From the NCBI GenBank assembly GCA_031385325.1, contig JANNBJ010000090.1:1-38371 (forward strand): DNA of 38,371 nt, read 5' to 3'. The notes under the pieces are model-generated. The model was given only the letters and a program-made list of their open reading frames with translations. It did no database searches and was not told the DNA's origin. Shown here in pieces: positions 7,259 to 15,084 of the stretch; position 1 is the stretch's first letter; each line of letters starts with the position of its first letter. Made by a program: the position numbers and the translations under genes. This DNA is from SYFY01 sp031385325 (GTDB lineage: Bacteria; Pseudomonadota; Gammaproteobacteria; Pseudomonadales; Azotimanducaceae).

Positions 7259-8911
7259 ATGCGCGCACTTCTCCTCTCGGCCTCCTTCTGCTTGCTCGGC
7301 CTGCTGTCTGCCTGCCAGGTCACTCCGGTACCCCGGGACTACGGCGAACTCGCCGCTCAGATCAGTGCCGGGAAAACCGTCTCCGTTGCCGACCTTCAGC
7401 TCGCACTCGAACACGCCCCCGACATTGGTGAGCGCTTCAAGCAGGTGCAGGATCTGGAAGAACAGGCCTTGGCGCTCATGGTGGATGAGCCGCTCAAGCT
7501 CGGCGCCATCGGCACGGCGATCCTGGACGCCTACTACGGCAGCCTCGCCGGACACCTCGCCATGATCAAGTTCTATGAACACGTTGGATCTGACGATGCA
7601 GCGATTCCGCACCGTGAATGGCAACAGCGAATCATCGAGCATATCGAAACGGGCACCGGTGCTGCCGATTCACCTTTTCATGTGACCGGAAGAGCCGAAG
7701 CCAACGCGCATATGCTCTATCGCAAGCTCGAAACGGTTGGGGGCATTTATCAGAGTGACGAGAAAAATCCGCTGACGCTTGCATTGATCGGCAACCGGGA
7801 AGGCGAAGCGGTCACCACCTCGTTTTACGCACTGGCGCCCATGTTCGCGGCCATGCGGGCACGTTTCCCAACCGAGCCGGAAAACGAAGAGAGTGCAACG
7901 CTCGCCATCATCGGTATCCTCGCGCGCGAGTCCGACGGAGCGGCACAGACCTCCGTCGGTGCGTTCCTGGCCGCTCGCAAGCGCATCGAAGACGCTATCG
8001 GCTGGCTGCGAGCCGCATCCCGCGACGGCAACATCGTCGCCAACATGTTGCTCGCCGGCATCTTTCGTGACCAGATCCGCGATGCCGAAAACGACCAGGC
8101 GCGGGAAGCGTACAAGGCCGAGATTCTCGACAATTACATGCACGCGATTGCGCTCGGGTCCACCGACGCGATGTACGCGCTTGCCGTGTTGTACCTCAAT
8201 GAACAATTTGGCAAGGACAATGTCGCTGCAGGTGTACCACTGCTGGAGCGCGCTGCCGCGCTCAAACACAGCGATTCGCTGACCTACCTGGGACACCTCT
8301 ACTCGCAGGGGCTTCACGTCAAGGCAGACCAGGACAAGGCAGTGGCAAACTTTGTCCAGGCGGGCGAGCTTGGCAATCCCCGCGCCAGTTATGCGTATGC
8401 CCGGCTGCTGATGGGCCAGACCAGCAAGGTCGAACCGGATCTGCGGATCTTCGATTGGCTGGAAACCCTTGCCGATGCCGATGAAACGGAGGCCATGGTT
8501 CATCTTGGGAATCTGAACGCGCGAGGCATCGGCACCCGGATCAACGCAGGACGCGCGCTGCGCTGGTACAAAGCGGCGATCAAAGCCAACCCGGAGGATG
8601 GCAACGTCGTGAACGAGATTGCCTGGACGGTCACCGTTTCCGATATCAAGGGGCTGAATCAACCAAGGTACGCGCGCACTGTCATGGACGCGCTGATGGA
8701 AAAAGATGAAGAGGCCCGGCAGCGTCCGGAGTACCTGGATACCTGGGCCGCCATTCACGCAGCTAACGGTGAGTTTGACCGAGCGGTTGAGTTGCAGCAG
8801 GAAGCGCTATCTCGCGCCAAGGCAGAAAAACGGGATGACGTACTCGAAATCCTCGATACCCATCTCAAAATGTTCCAGGCCGGTGAGGTCATCATCGAGC
8901 GTGCCCCTTAA
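7259..8911 (+). CDS. Sel1/TPR-repeat lipoprotein
   Basis: A 550-residue predicted lipoprotein. A short hydrophobic N-terminus ends in the lipobox LLSAC, with the lipidated cysteine at residue 19. The C-terminal two thirds is alpha-helical with Sel1-like units such as A-M-Y-A-L-A-V-L-Y-L-N, S-L-T-Y-L-G-H-L-Y-S-Q-G and A-M-V-H-L-G-N-L-N-A-R-G. A TPR-like pair (T-W-A-A-I-H-A-A-N-G-E-F-D-R-A-V) follows near the end. Such solenoids mediate protein contacts, so a periplasmic scaffold role is likely. The partner is unknown and it is not a recognisable AlgK or BamD. The ATG at 7259 is close behind a TATAAA-like box (7245-7250), so the leader would be very short. The gene overlaps mnmH by 11 bp, which suggests co-expression. 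Confidence 0.85.
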   Translation: MRALLLSASFCLLGLLSACQVTPVPRDYGELAAQISAGKTVSVADLQLALEHAPDIGERFKQVQDLEEQALALMVDEPLKLGAIGTAILDAYYGSLAGHLAMIKFYEHVGSDDAAIPHREWQQRIIEHIETGTGAADSPFHVTGRAEANAHMLYRKLETVGGIYQSDEKNPLTLALIGNREGEAVTTSFYALAPMFAAMRARFPTEPENEESATLAIIGILARESDGAAQTSVGAFLAARKRIEDAIGWLRAASRDGNIVANMLLAGIFRDQIRDAENDQAREAYKAEILDNYMHAIALGSTDAMYALAVLYLNEQFGKDNVAAGVPLLERAAALKHSDSLTYLGHLYSQGLHVKADQDKAVANFVQAGELGNPRASYAYARLLMGQTSKVEPDLRIFDWLETLADADETEAMVHLGNLNARGIGTRINAGRALRWYKAAIKANPEDGNVVNEIAWTVTVSDIKGLNQPRYARTVMDALMEKDEEARQRPEYLDTWAAIHAANGEFDRAVELQQEALSRAKAEKRDDVLEILDTHLKMFQAGEVIIERAP

Positions 8912-9977
8912 CACTTCTGTGCTGGCCAGCTGGCTAGCCGAACAGCGCCCCGCCATCGATGTACGTTCCCCAGGTGAATTCGCAGAGGGCCACCTTCCGG
9001 GCGCGGTAAATCTGCCCATTCTCGACGATGATGAACGTGCCCGGGTTGGCACGACGTACCGACTGGAAGGATCCGAGGCGGCCAATGCACTTGGACAGCA
9101 GCTGGTGTCTGGTGTGGTGCGAGACACACGTATTGCCCACTGGACAGAATTTCTCCAGCTGCATCCGGACGCGTACCTGTACTGCTGGCGCGGTGGCGCG
9201 AGGTCTCGCATCGCCACGCAGTGGCTCTCGACCCATGGCTTTACACCCGAACGAGTTGAAGGCGGATACAAGGCGCTGCGTCAGCTTTGCCTGCAAACGC
9301 TGGACGTGACCCCGGAAAGCACACACAACTGGTGGTTGCTGGGCGGTCGTACTGGCAGCGGCAAGACTGAACTTCTGCACGAACTCGAACCGTGTATCGA
9401 TCTGGAGGCGCTTGCCGAGCATCGCGGTTCAGCGTTTGGCGGCAAGGGAGCCCCTCAACCCGCGCTGGCCACATTTGAGAATCGGGTGGCCTGCGCATTG
9501 CTCGCACGCCAGGACATGCCGCTTGTGCTTGAGGATGAAAGTCGCACCATCGGCCGACTGGGTATCCCCGAAGCTGTTCACCGCGCCATGCAGCGCGCGA
9601 CGGTGGTTCTGCTCGAATCGGATCTGTCGTCGCGAGTAGCTTCGATACAGCACGAATATGTTGATGTCCCTCTGCAAACCGTCACCCCTGACGCTGTGGA
9701 GCACCGATTTCAAAGTGCGCTGACCCGCATCCAGAGACGCCTCGGCGGGGTGCGATACAAAGAGCTGACTCACGAGATACACGTTGCTTTCAGTACCGGT
9801 GATCATCATCGCTGGATCGAAAGATTGTTGACTTGGTATTACGACCCGATGTACGACTACCAACTGGAGCAGAAGCAAACTCGTATCCGGTTCGCCGGCC
9901 CGGCCGCCGCCGTAAAGTCATTTCTGGCAGAGCAGCGCCGGTTTCCTTCTTCCATGACAGAAAAACCAAAGCAATAG
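8901..9977 (+). CDS. mnmH: tRNA 2-selenouridine synthase (MnmH/SelU)
   Basis: A 358-residue enzyme that geranylates and then selenates 2-thiouridine at the wobble position of certain tRNAs using selenophosphate. The N-terminal rhodanese domain has D-V-R-S-P-G-E-F and the catalytic cysteine in YCWRGGARS (C95). The C-terminal domain carries the P-loop GGRTGSGKT (residues 148-156), H-R-G-S-A-F-G and L-E-D-E-S-R-x-I-G, all hallmarks of the family; length matches E. coli SelU (364). The GTG at 8901 is chosen because the preceding lipoprotein gene ends at 8911 and the protein then begins just before the rhodanese fold. GTG at 8919 is an alternative. No selD or other selenium gene is visible here. 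Confidence 0.95.
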   Translation: MPLNTSVLASWLAEQRPAIDVRSPGEFAEGHLPGAVNLPILDDDERARVGTTYRLEGSEAANALGQQLVSGVVRDTRIAHWTEFLQLHPDAYLYCWRGGARSRIATQWLSTHGFTPERVEGGYKALRQLCLQTLDVTPESTHNWWLLGGRTGSGKTELLHELEPCIDLEALAEHRGSAFGGKGAPQPALATFENRVACALLARQDMPLVLEDESRTIGRLGIPEAVHRAMQRATVVLLESDLSSRVASIQHEYVDVPLQTVTPDAVEHRFQSALTRIQRRLGGVRYKELTHEIHVAFSTGDHHRWIERLLTWYYDPMYDYQLEQKQTRIRFAGPAAAVKSFLAEQRRFPSSMTEKPKQ

Positions 9978-10007
9978 CCCATCCGGGCAACACTCAAGGA
10001 GTTCACG

Positions 10008-10772
10008 ATGCAGATTTCAGGCAGCAAGGGCATTTTCGTCGGCGGCGCATCAGGTATGTGCCGGGCAACTGCCGAAATGTTTGCAGCGAAGGGCGGCAAG
10101 GTCGCCATCCTCGATCTGGAAAAATCAGACGGCGCCAATGTGGCGAAGGCCCTGGGTGGCACTTTCCACACCTGCAACGTGATGGACTACGTGGGTATGG
10201 AGCAGTCAATGGCCGACGCTGTCGCTGCACTGGGTGGACTGCACTTTGTCGTCAACACCGCAGGCGGTGGTTCTGCAATCCGGACCGTTTCAAAAGACGG
10301 AACCAAACATCCCCTCGACGTGTTTCAGCGGGTCATCGACCTGAATCTGATCGCCTCCTTCAACATCAATCGCATCGGCGCCGAAATCATGGCGAAAAAC
10401 GAACCCAATGCTGAAGGCGAGCGTGGTGTGATGATCAACACTGCGTCCATCGCAGCGTTCGAAGGCCAGATCGGACAAGTAGCCTACACCGCTGCCAAAG
10501 GCGGGATTGCGGCCATGACCCTGACCATGGCACGTGATCTTGGCGGCGTTGGTGTTCGCATCATGACGATCGCGCCAAGCCTCTTTGATACCGGGTTGAC
10601 CAAGGGCATCCCCGAGGCGGGCGCCATTCAGATGACGAAGGATGCCGCGTTCCCACGCCGCATGGGCAAACCACCGGAATTCGCTGTCATGGCGATCGCC
10701 ATTTTCGAATGCGCGATGATGAACGGCTCAACCATTCGTGTGGATGGCGGACAGCGTTTCGCTCCGCGTTAG
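10008..10772 (+). CDS. SDR-family oxidoreductase (3-hydroxyacyl-CoA dehydrogenase-like)
   Basis: A 254-residue classical short-chain dehydrogenase. The nucleotide motif is GGASGMCRA (residues 12-20), with an acidic D36 after the second strand that favours NAD(H). Further motifs are N-T-A-G-G-G near 83-88, catalytic S147 and YTAAK with Y160 and K164. The long F-x-x-V-I-D-L-N-L-I-A-S-F stretch and the insertion before M-I-N-T-A-S resemble type II 3-hydroxyacyl-CoA dehydrogenases, so a role in acyl-CoA or steroid-like oxidation is plausible. A good AAGGAG site lies 6 bp before ATG. It follows mnmH by 30 bp and probably reads through from it. The substrate remains an inference. Confidence 0.92.
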   Translation: MQISGSKGIFVGGASGMCRATAEMFAAKGGKVAILDLEKSDGANVAKALGGTFHTCNVMDYVGMEQSMADAVAALGGLHFVVNTAGGGSAIRTVSKDGTKHPLDVFQRVIDLNLIASFNINRIGAEIMAKNEPNAEGERGVMINTASIAAFEGQIGQVAYTAAKGGIAAMTLTMARDLGGVGVRIMTIAPSLFDTGLTKGIPEAGAIQMTKDAAFPRRMGKPPEFAVMAIAIFECAMMNGSTIRVDGGQRFAPR

Positions 10773-10798
10773 GATTGTGCCAAGGATGCGAAGCGTTC

Positions 10799-10824
10799 CG
10801 ACTTGCTGACGCGTCAGTCAGTCG
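10799..10824. terminator. Possible convergent-gene hairpin
   Basis: Between the converging SDR and nitrile hydratase activator genes lies the perfect palindrome CTGACGCGTCAG (10806-10817). It is extended by CGACT (10799-10803) pairing with AGTCG (10820-10824). No T-run follows on either strand, so intrinsic termination is doubtful; it may instead be a protein-binding palindrome or a transcript-stabilising hairpin. Confidence 0.3.
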
Positions 10825-10840
10825 CAGTAGCATCTAAAAT

Positions 10841-11197
10841 CTAGTCCTGATGGGCGTGGCCGTGAACTTGGGGATGATGATCATGCCCATGTTCACGTTG
10901 CGCAAATCGATCGATCTGATGTTCGAGTTCACCGGAGCTGACCACACCTTTGCTGTCCAGCAGATCAGTCAGCGCATGCAGGAAGTGTTCGTAGTAGGCA
11001 TAGGGCTGGTCCGGGGTAACCCTCACTGCCTTCAACTCGTCAATGAGCGCTGCCTGAAACTCGGACCACGTAAACACACCGCGCTCGGATAACGAGTTGG
11101 CCAACGCAAACACACGTCCCTGCCACGGCGCCTCGAAATCCAGCTCGCCATTGCGTAGCGGTGGCGCCACTAAAACATCCAGCTCATGGAACGTCAC
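10841..11197 (-). CDS. Nitrile hydratase activator/accessory protein, His-rich tail
   Basis: A 118-residue protein homologous to the N-terminal part of the nitrile hydratase beta subunit (P-W-Q-G-R-V-F-A-L-A-N-S-L followed by F-T-W-S-E-F). This is the pattern of the small activators (P14K/NhlE type) that deliver cobalt to the alpha subunit. Y-Y-E-H-F-L-H-A-L near residue 70 is also typical. The last 20 residues are unusually rich in histidine (about seven, HGHDHHPQVHGHAH), a likely metal-holding tail. The start overlaps the alpha-subunit stop by 4 bp, so expression is coupled. It is the last gene of the minus-strand nitrile hydratase operon. Activator function is by family; cobalt binding by the tail is inference. 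Confidence 0.88.
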   Translation of the reverse strand: MTFHELDVLVAPPLRNGELDFEAPWQGRVFALANSLSERGVFTWSEFQAALIDELKAVRVTPDQPYAYYEHFLHALTDLLDSKGVVSSGELEHQIDRFAQREHGHDHHPQVHGHAHQD

Positions 11198-11790
11198 ACG
11201 ACTTCCTCAACGCCAATCAGTGAGTTTCGAGTGATGGCTGCCATGCAGGCGCTCTCATCGGCATCGCGTAATCGTCCCGGCCGTTGAGGCAGTACCATGT
11301 ATCGCACTTCGGCACTGGAGTCCCACACTCTGATCAGACGATCGGGACCAATTTCAGTGCCAAATTCCCTCAGGACGTTGCGCGGTTCGCGCACCACCCT
11401 CGAGCGATAAGCTGGGTCCTTGTACCACTTCGGTGGCAGCCCCATTACGGCCCATGGATAACAGGAACACAGCGTGCAGACGACAACGTTGTGTACTGCA
11501 TCGGTATTTTCAACCACGACCAATCGATCGATCTGACCACCTACAAACCGGTAAGGCGCGATCGCCTGAGTGGCATTGTCGAGTAATGCTGCCTTGAATT
11601 CCGGATCGTGCCAGGCACGCGCAACAACCTGTGCGCCATTCATCGGGCCGACTCTTTCATTGAACAGTTCAAGCAGATCATCGATGGCGGACGGTGTTAC
11701 CAATCCCTTGTCAATCAACAGTGCTTCCAGTGCCTCGGCGCGCAGTGCGGCATCGCCGTGGTCGTGTTCATGTTCGTCGGAGTCATGCAT
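11194..11790 (-). CDS. nthA: Nitrile hydratase alpha subunit, cobalt type
   Basis: A 198-residue catalytic subunit that hydrates nitriles to amides. The metal-binding claw is C-T-L-C-S-C at residues 105-110. Threonine at the second place is typical of cobalt enzymes (iron enzymes have serine). It is followed by the conserved YPWAVMGLPPKWYKDPAYRS and V-R-E-P-R. The two last cysteines are normally oxidised to sulfinic and sulfenic acids. The start at 11790 overlaps the beta-subunit end by 8 bp, and its first residues, MHDSDEHEHDHGD, contain four histidines. Upstream in-frame codons exist but lie wholly inside the beta gene and are not family-like. The thiocyanate hydrolase gamma subunit is related, but the two-subunit layout with an activator favours nitrile hydratase. 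Confidence 0.95.
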   Translation of the reverse strand: MHDSDEHEHDHGDAALRAEALEALLIDKGLVTPSAIDDLLELFNERVGPMNGAQVVARAWHDPEFKAALLDNATQAIAPYRFVGGQIDRLVVVENTDAVHNVVVCTLCSCYPWAVMGLPPKWYKDPAYRSRVVREPRNVLREFGTEIGPDRLIRVWDSSAEVRYMVLPQRPGRLRDADESACMAAITRNSLIGVEEVV

Positions 11791-12469
11791 GTTCAATGTC
11801 CACGGGTGACAGGTAGGACTCAAAGAGATCGATGCACAACTCAACATGGTTGTCTGCGGAATCACCCCACAACACTTTGCTGCTGAAGGCGACGCCATAA
11901 AGATGCTCGGGATTCTCCCCAAGCCCATGCGCGTTGGTGTCCGGCAGGATCCAAGACCGATGCCATGCGGTAATCGTGCCGATGCGGCCACGCACGTAGG
12001 CGGGCAAACGTGTGTGTCCGGGACTCCCATGTGATCGTGTCATCACTCGCTGGCCAACGACGTAACGCGGGGGCTGCTGGAGCGTTCGCTCGAAACCCGA
12101 TCCATCACGCGGATAATCAACACGATCCGGACGAGCGGAAGGTCGGGCTGCGATGAGTGCATCCGTGGTTTGGCCAAGCGCGCCCGCTCGTTCATCGATC
12201 ACTTGTGACGAAAGTACGCCACTTTCCACCAGCAGATTTTCGAGTCCACCTGTCCAGCGGCCAAAGTAGCCGTGCTGAAGATAGGCCGCTGGGGCGATGC
12301 GTTCGATGGCATGTCTGAACTGATCAAGATTGCCGATCAGACCGGCCTGGAAAGCGCAATTCACCAGCGCAAACATGCGGCTTTCCCAAGTTTCATTCCA
12401 GCTGGCATCCGCCTCGACATCAACCGGGCCGTAACCCTGTTTGCCGCCTAGATCGTGAATGCCGTCCAT
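11783..12469 (-). CDS. nthB: Nitrile hydratase beta subunit
   Basis: A 228-residue partner subunit. It starts with the family signature MDGIHDLGGKQGYGPV, followed by W-E-S-R-M-F-A-L and a helical region. The C-terminal SH3-like barrel carries F-x-V-G-x-x-V-M-T-R-type sequence (RYVVGQRVMTRSHGSPGHTRLP), R-G-x-I-G-T-I and H-L-Y-G-V-A-F. It contributes to the active site between subunits in the alpha-beta dimer. Order beta-alpha-activator is the arrangement known from cobalt nitrile hydratase operons. The gene begins 8 bp after the stop of the rhamnosidase-like gene and overlaps the alpha gene by 8 bp, so the whole run is one transcription unit. No amidase gene follows to hydrolyse the amide product. 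Confidence 0.95.
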   Translation of the reverse strand: MDGIHDLGGKQGYGPVDVEADASWNETWESRMFALVNCAFQAGLIGNLDQFRHAIERIAPAAYLQHGYFGRWTGGLENLLVESGVLSSQVIDERAGALGQTTDALIAARPSARPDRVDYPRDGSGFERTLQQPPRYVVGQRVMTRSHGSPGHTRLPAYVRGRIGTITAWHRSWILPDTNAHGLGENPEHLYGVAFSSKVLWGDSADNHVELCIDLFESYLSPVDIEHA

Positions 12470-12477
12470 GTTTGTGC

Positions 12478-15084
12478 TCAGTACGTTTCGGACAACATGG
12501 GTATCGGGTCGGCATCGTCGGTGAGCAAGCGAAAATCATGCCGACCCGCCACCACGTCGTGTACCGCGCCATCGGGTAACACGACCCGGGCCTCACAGCC
12601 ACACGGTATTTCTACCTGCAGCGTGAACACGCCATCAAGCAGCGACCAGCGAACGAGATAGCGGCCGTGCATGGAATGGAATTCGAACTCCACGGCATTC
12701 AGCGGCGAGCCCTCAGGAAACAGATCTCCAAAGGGGACACACGGTTGTATGACCACCCGCCTGAAGGCGTCGCCCTCATCTGGTGCCGGGCACAAACCGG
12801 CGACATGCCTGTAGAGCCAACCCAGGGGTGCAGCATTCGTCAGGGAAACCTGGGCTTCGTCGGTGTTGGTGCCTTCGATCACAGGTGCAAGCCAGGCCGG
12901 GGTGGCCGTCTGCAGCATCAGCGCATAGGCAAGATCAGGTCGACCATGCAGGGTCAGAACGCTCAACATGTTGTCGACCAGCAGAGGATGCACCGTCGAT
13001 TGAAAACCGGCGTCCAGTACCATCTGTGCGAACCGGTTGAATGCCGAAGGCACTTCATCACCATCGAGCAGCGACTCGGAGAGCGCCAGTGCATAAGCAT
13101 TGGCTGAATCAGTCACCAACAATCCGCCCTGCGTGACATAACGCTGACGAAACGCCGCTCGAATGCGATCTGCGAGGTCCCGAAACGAGCGTGCCTCAGC
13201 TTCAAGATCAAGCCAATCGGCAACACGTAGGGCGATTCGGGCTGCCGAGCTGAACAGTGCGGTGCCAATCACTCCGGCATCCATGTTGCTGCACTGCCAT
13301 GTCACACCATCAACCGGGCGAATCAGGTTGGGGTGCAGCGCCTCCAGCGTGAACAGCAAACGGCGGATGTATGGAAATACACGTTCAAGCGCTTGTCGAT
13401 CACCATAGTGGATGTACAGGGTCTGCGCGATGTACAGCGCCATCTCACTGAGGCGTTGGGGATCACCGTTGGTTGGTGAGTGAAGTGCTTCGGCGCTGCC
13501 AATCCCTGCTACCAGTCTGCGCGCATGACGCAGCGGTGGGACGGTTTCGGGTAACCCGGCTGGGCCACACTCTTCAGCCAGCATCTCGTCGAGCCACCCG
13601 CGGAGCCAGACGCTCAGATCAAATTGCATGGCAAGCGTATCGATCACCGGATAGAGCGAGAGGTAATCACCGAAGCGGTTGCCTGCAGCAAACCCGGACC
13701 ACGCTACCTCCTGCAGCAGACCAAGATTGCGCCTGAGGCAAAGCGCGTGGAATCGCTCCAGCAGCGGATGCTCGGTATGCAATTCAACGTTTTGTTGCAA
13801 TAGCTGGCGCACCGGCACTGCTTCAACTTTCAGCACGCCATCAGCGGCCAGATCACCGCACAGTTCAACGATGCGGAAATGATGACGAACAAAGGGAGGT
13901 ACAAACGCTTCGCTTTGCCCTTCACCGCGAAGCGTGTAGTCATCCTGATCATCGGCGGAAAAAATGGGCGTACCCGACACATCGATTGAAGCGGCATATC
14001 GCAATCGGATATGGGTACCAGGCTGACCTTGCAGTAACACACGCACACGACCAAGCACAGCTTCTGGAAACGTAATCCACCATCGCCGCTCACCTGAACG
14101 CAGAGCATTCTTGCGCTGTATCGAACCGATGACGCTCAGCTCCAACGGCCGGACTCCATCTTGCGCCCAAGCGACGAGCGTAGCGTTGCCTGGCGACAGT
14201 ATTTCTATGGGTAACCACTGGCGCTTCTGGCGAAGATAGTCGGGATGATTACCGAACGCACGTCCGTCGATGCTGGCACCTTTGTTGATGTCCGCACGAA
14301 TCAACGGTGAAACTCGCCACTCCCATTGGGAATCCGACAAAATCGTTATTGGCGGCCCTTCTTTCGATTCGATCTCGAGTTGGGCAAGCAATTGCGGCCT
14401 GGCACCAAAATGCTCGCGCGTGTCGCCGTCGGCGAACCCGGCATGCCAGCCATCGGCCAACAGCACCGTCAGCGAGTTGGCGCCGGCTTTGACAAGTCCA
14501 TCGACGCAAAGCGACCGGTACTGGATACGCTTTCGATAGTTGGTGTAGCCGGATGGGACTTCCGAGACATCCAGTTCCGTCTCATTGATCCAGATGCGGC
14601 ATGCGCCCAGAACCGCGATAGTCAATCGAGCTTTCGAACCCGTCTCACCAACCCGGAACCGGCGGCGCAACAGCGGTACCGGTGTGCCCACGGTACGGGT
14701 GCCATGCAGCGGTACGGCAATCCAGTCTGCTCGAAAGCCTTGAGCATCAAGAGCAAATTCGAAGTGGGCAATGTCACTCCACTCGCTCGCGAGGCCATCA
14801 CTGTCAAACGTTCGCACACGCCAGTACACGCAGGTCTGCGCGCTCACACCTCGCCCCCCATACAGAACATCATGATTGTCGGAACCTTCAACGATTCCGC
14901 TGTCCCACAAATCAGGCAGTACTGCCAACGTTGCCTGGCTCAAGGCTGCCTGCACATGCCATGCGGTCTGTTTTTCTGCGGGCCTCGCATCACCCGAGCA
15001 CCAGGAGAGACGAGGTATTCCCAGCGGCAAACCAACCGGGTCAGTCAGATGCTCAGCACGCAGTCTGATCGGCGCGGTGGTCAT
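12478..15084 (-). CDS. GH78-family alpha-L-rhamnosidase-like protein
   Basis: An 868-residue cytoplasmic protein (no signal peptide) with the multi-domain layout of GH78 rhamnosidases. The order is an N-terminal Fn3-like segment (P-R-L-S-W, Q-T-A-W-H-V, Y-W-R-V-R), the Bac_rhamnosid_N domain (F-R-A-D-W-I to G-R-x-F), an alpha/alpha barrel, and a C-terminal beta domain ending F-R-L-L-T-D. The barrel part W-L-x-P-V...W-L-Y-R-H-V-A-G-L is clear. The usual acid motif D-x-P-x-R-D-E-R-x-G-W-x-G-D is not intact: at about residues 455-475 one reads V-A-W-S-G-F-A-A-G-N-R-F-G-D, keeping only the last G-D. Activity may therefore be altered. It overlaps the upstream hydrolase by 4 bp and precedes nitrile hydratase beta by 8 bp, implying a joint pathway. 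Confidence 0.83.
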   Translation of the reverse strand: MTTAPIRLRAEHLTDPVGLPLGIPRLSWCSGDARPAEKQTAWHVQAALSQATLAVLPDLWDSGIVEGSDNHDVLYGGRGVSAQTCVYWRVRTFDSDGLASEWSDIAHFEFALDAQGFRADWIAVPLHGTRTVGTPVPLLRRRFRVGETGSKARLTIAVLGACRIWINETELDVSEVPSGYTNYRKRIQYRSLCVDGLVKAGANSLTVLLADGWHAGFADGDTREHFGARPQLLAQLEIESKEGPPITILSDSQWEWRVSPLIRADINKGASIDGRAFGNHPDYLRQKRQWLPIEILSPGNATLVAWAQDGVRPLELSVIGSIQRKNALRSGERRWWITFPEAVLGRVRVLLQGQPGTHIRLRYAASIDVSGTPIFSADDQDDYTLRGEGQSEAFVPPFVRHHFRIVELCGDLAADGVLKVEAVPVRQLLQQNVELHTEHPLLERFHALCLRRNLGLLQEVAWSGFAAGNRFGDYLSLYPVIDTLAMQFDLSVWLRGWLDEMLAEECGPAGLPETVPPLRHARRLVAGIGSAEALHSPTNGDPQRLSEMALYIAQTLYIHYGDRQALERVFPYIRRLLFTLEALHPNLIRPVDGVTWQCSNMDAGVIGTALFSSAARIALRVADWLDLEAEARSFRDLADRIRAAFRQRYVTQGGLLVTDSANAYALALSESLLDGDEVPSAFNRFAQMVLDAGFQSTVHPLLVDNMLSVLTLHGRPDLAYALMLQTATPAWLAPVIEGTNTDEAQVSLTNAAPLGWLYRHVAGLCPAPDEGDAFRRVVIQPCVPFGDLFPEGSPLNAVEFEFHSMHGRYLVRWSLLDGVFTLQVEIPCGCEARVVLPDGAVHDVVAGRHDFRLLTDDADPIPMLSETY

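Noticed and set aside
7670..8758. 362-codon minus-strand frame opposite the Sel1 lipoprotein
   Set aside because: The plus strand has a lipobox and Sel1 repeats; the minus frame has no recognisable features.
11791..12030. Upstream extension of the nitrile hydratase alpha frame
   Set aside because: It lies entirely inside the beta-subunit gene and adds 80 residues unlike any alpha subunit; the ATG at 11790 gives the family start.
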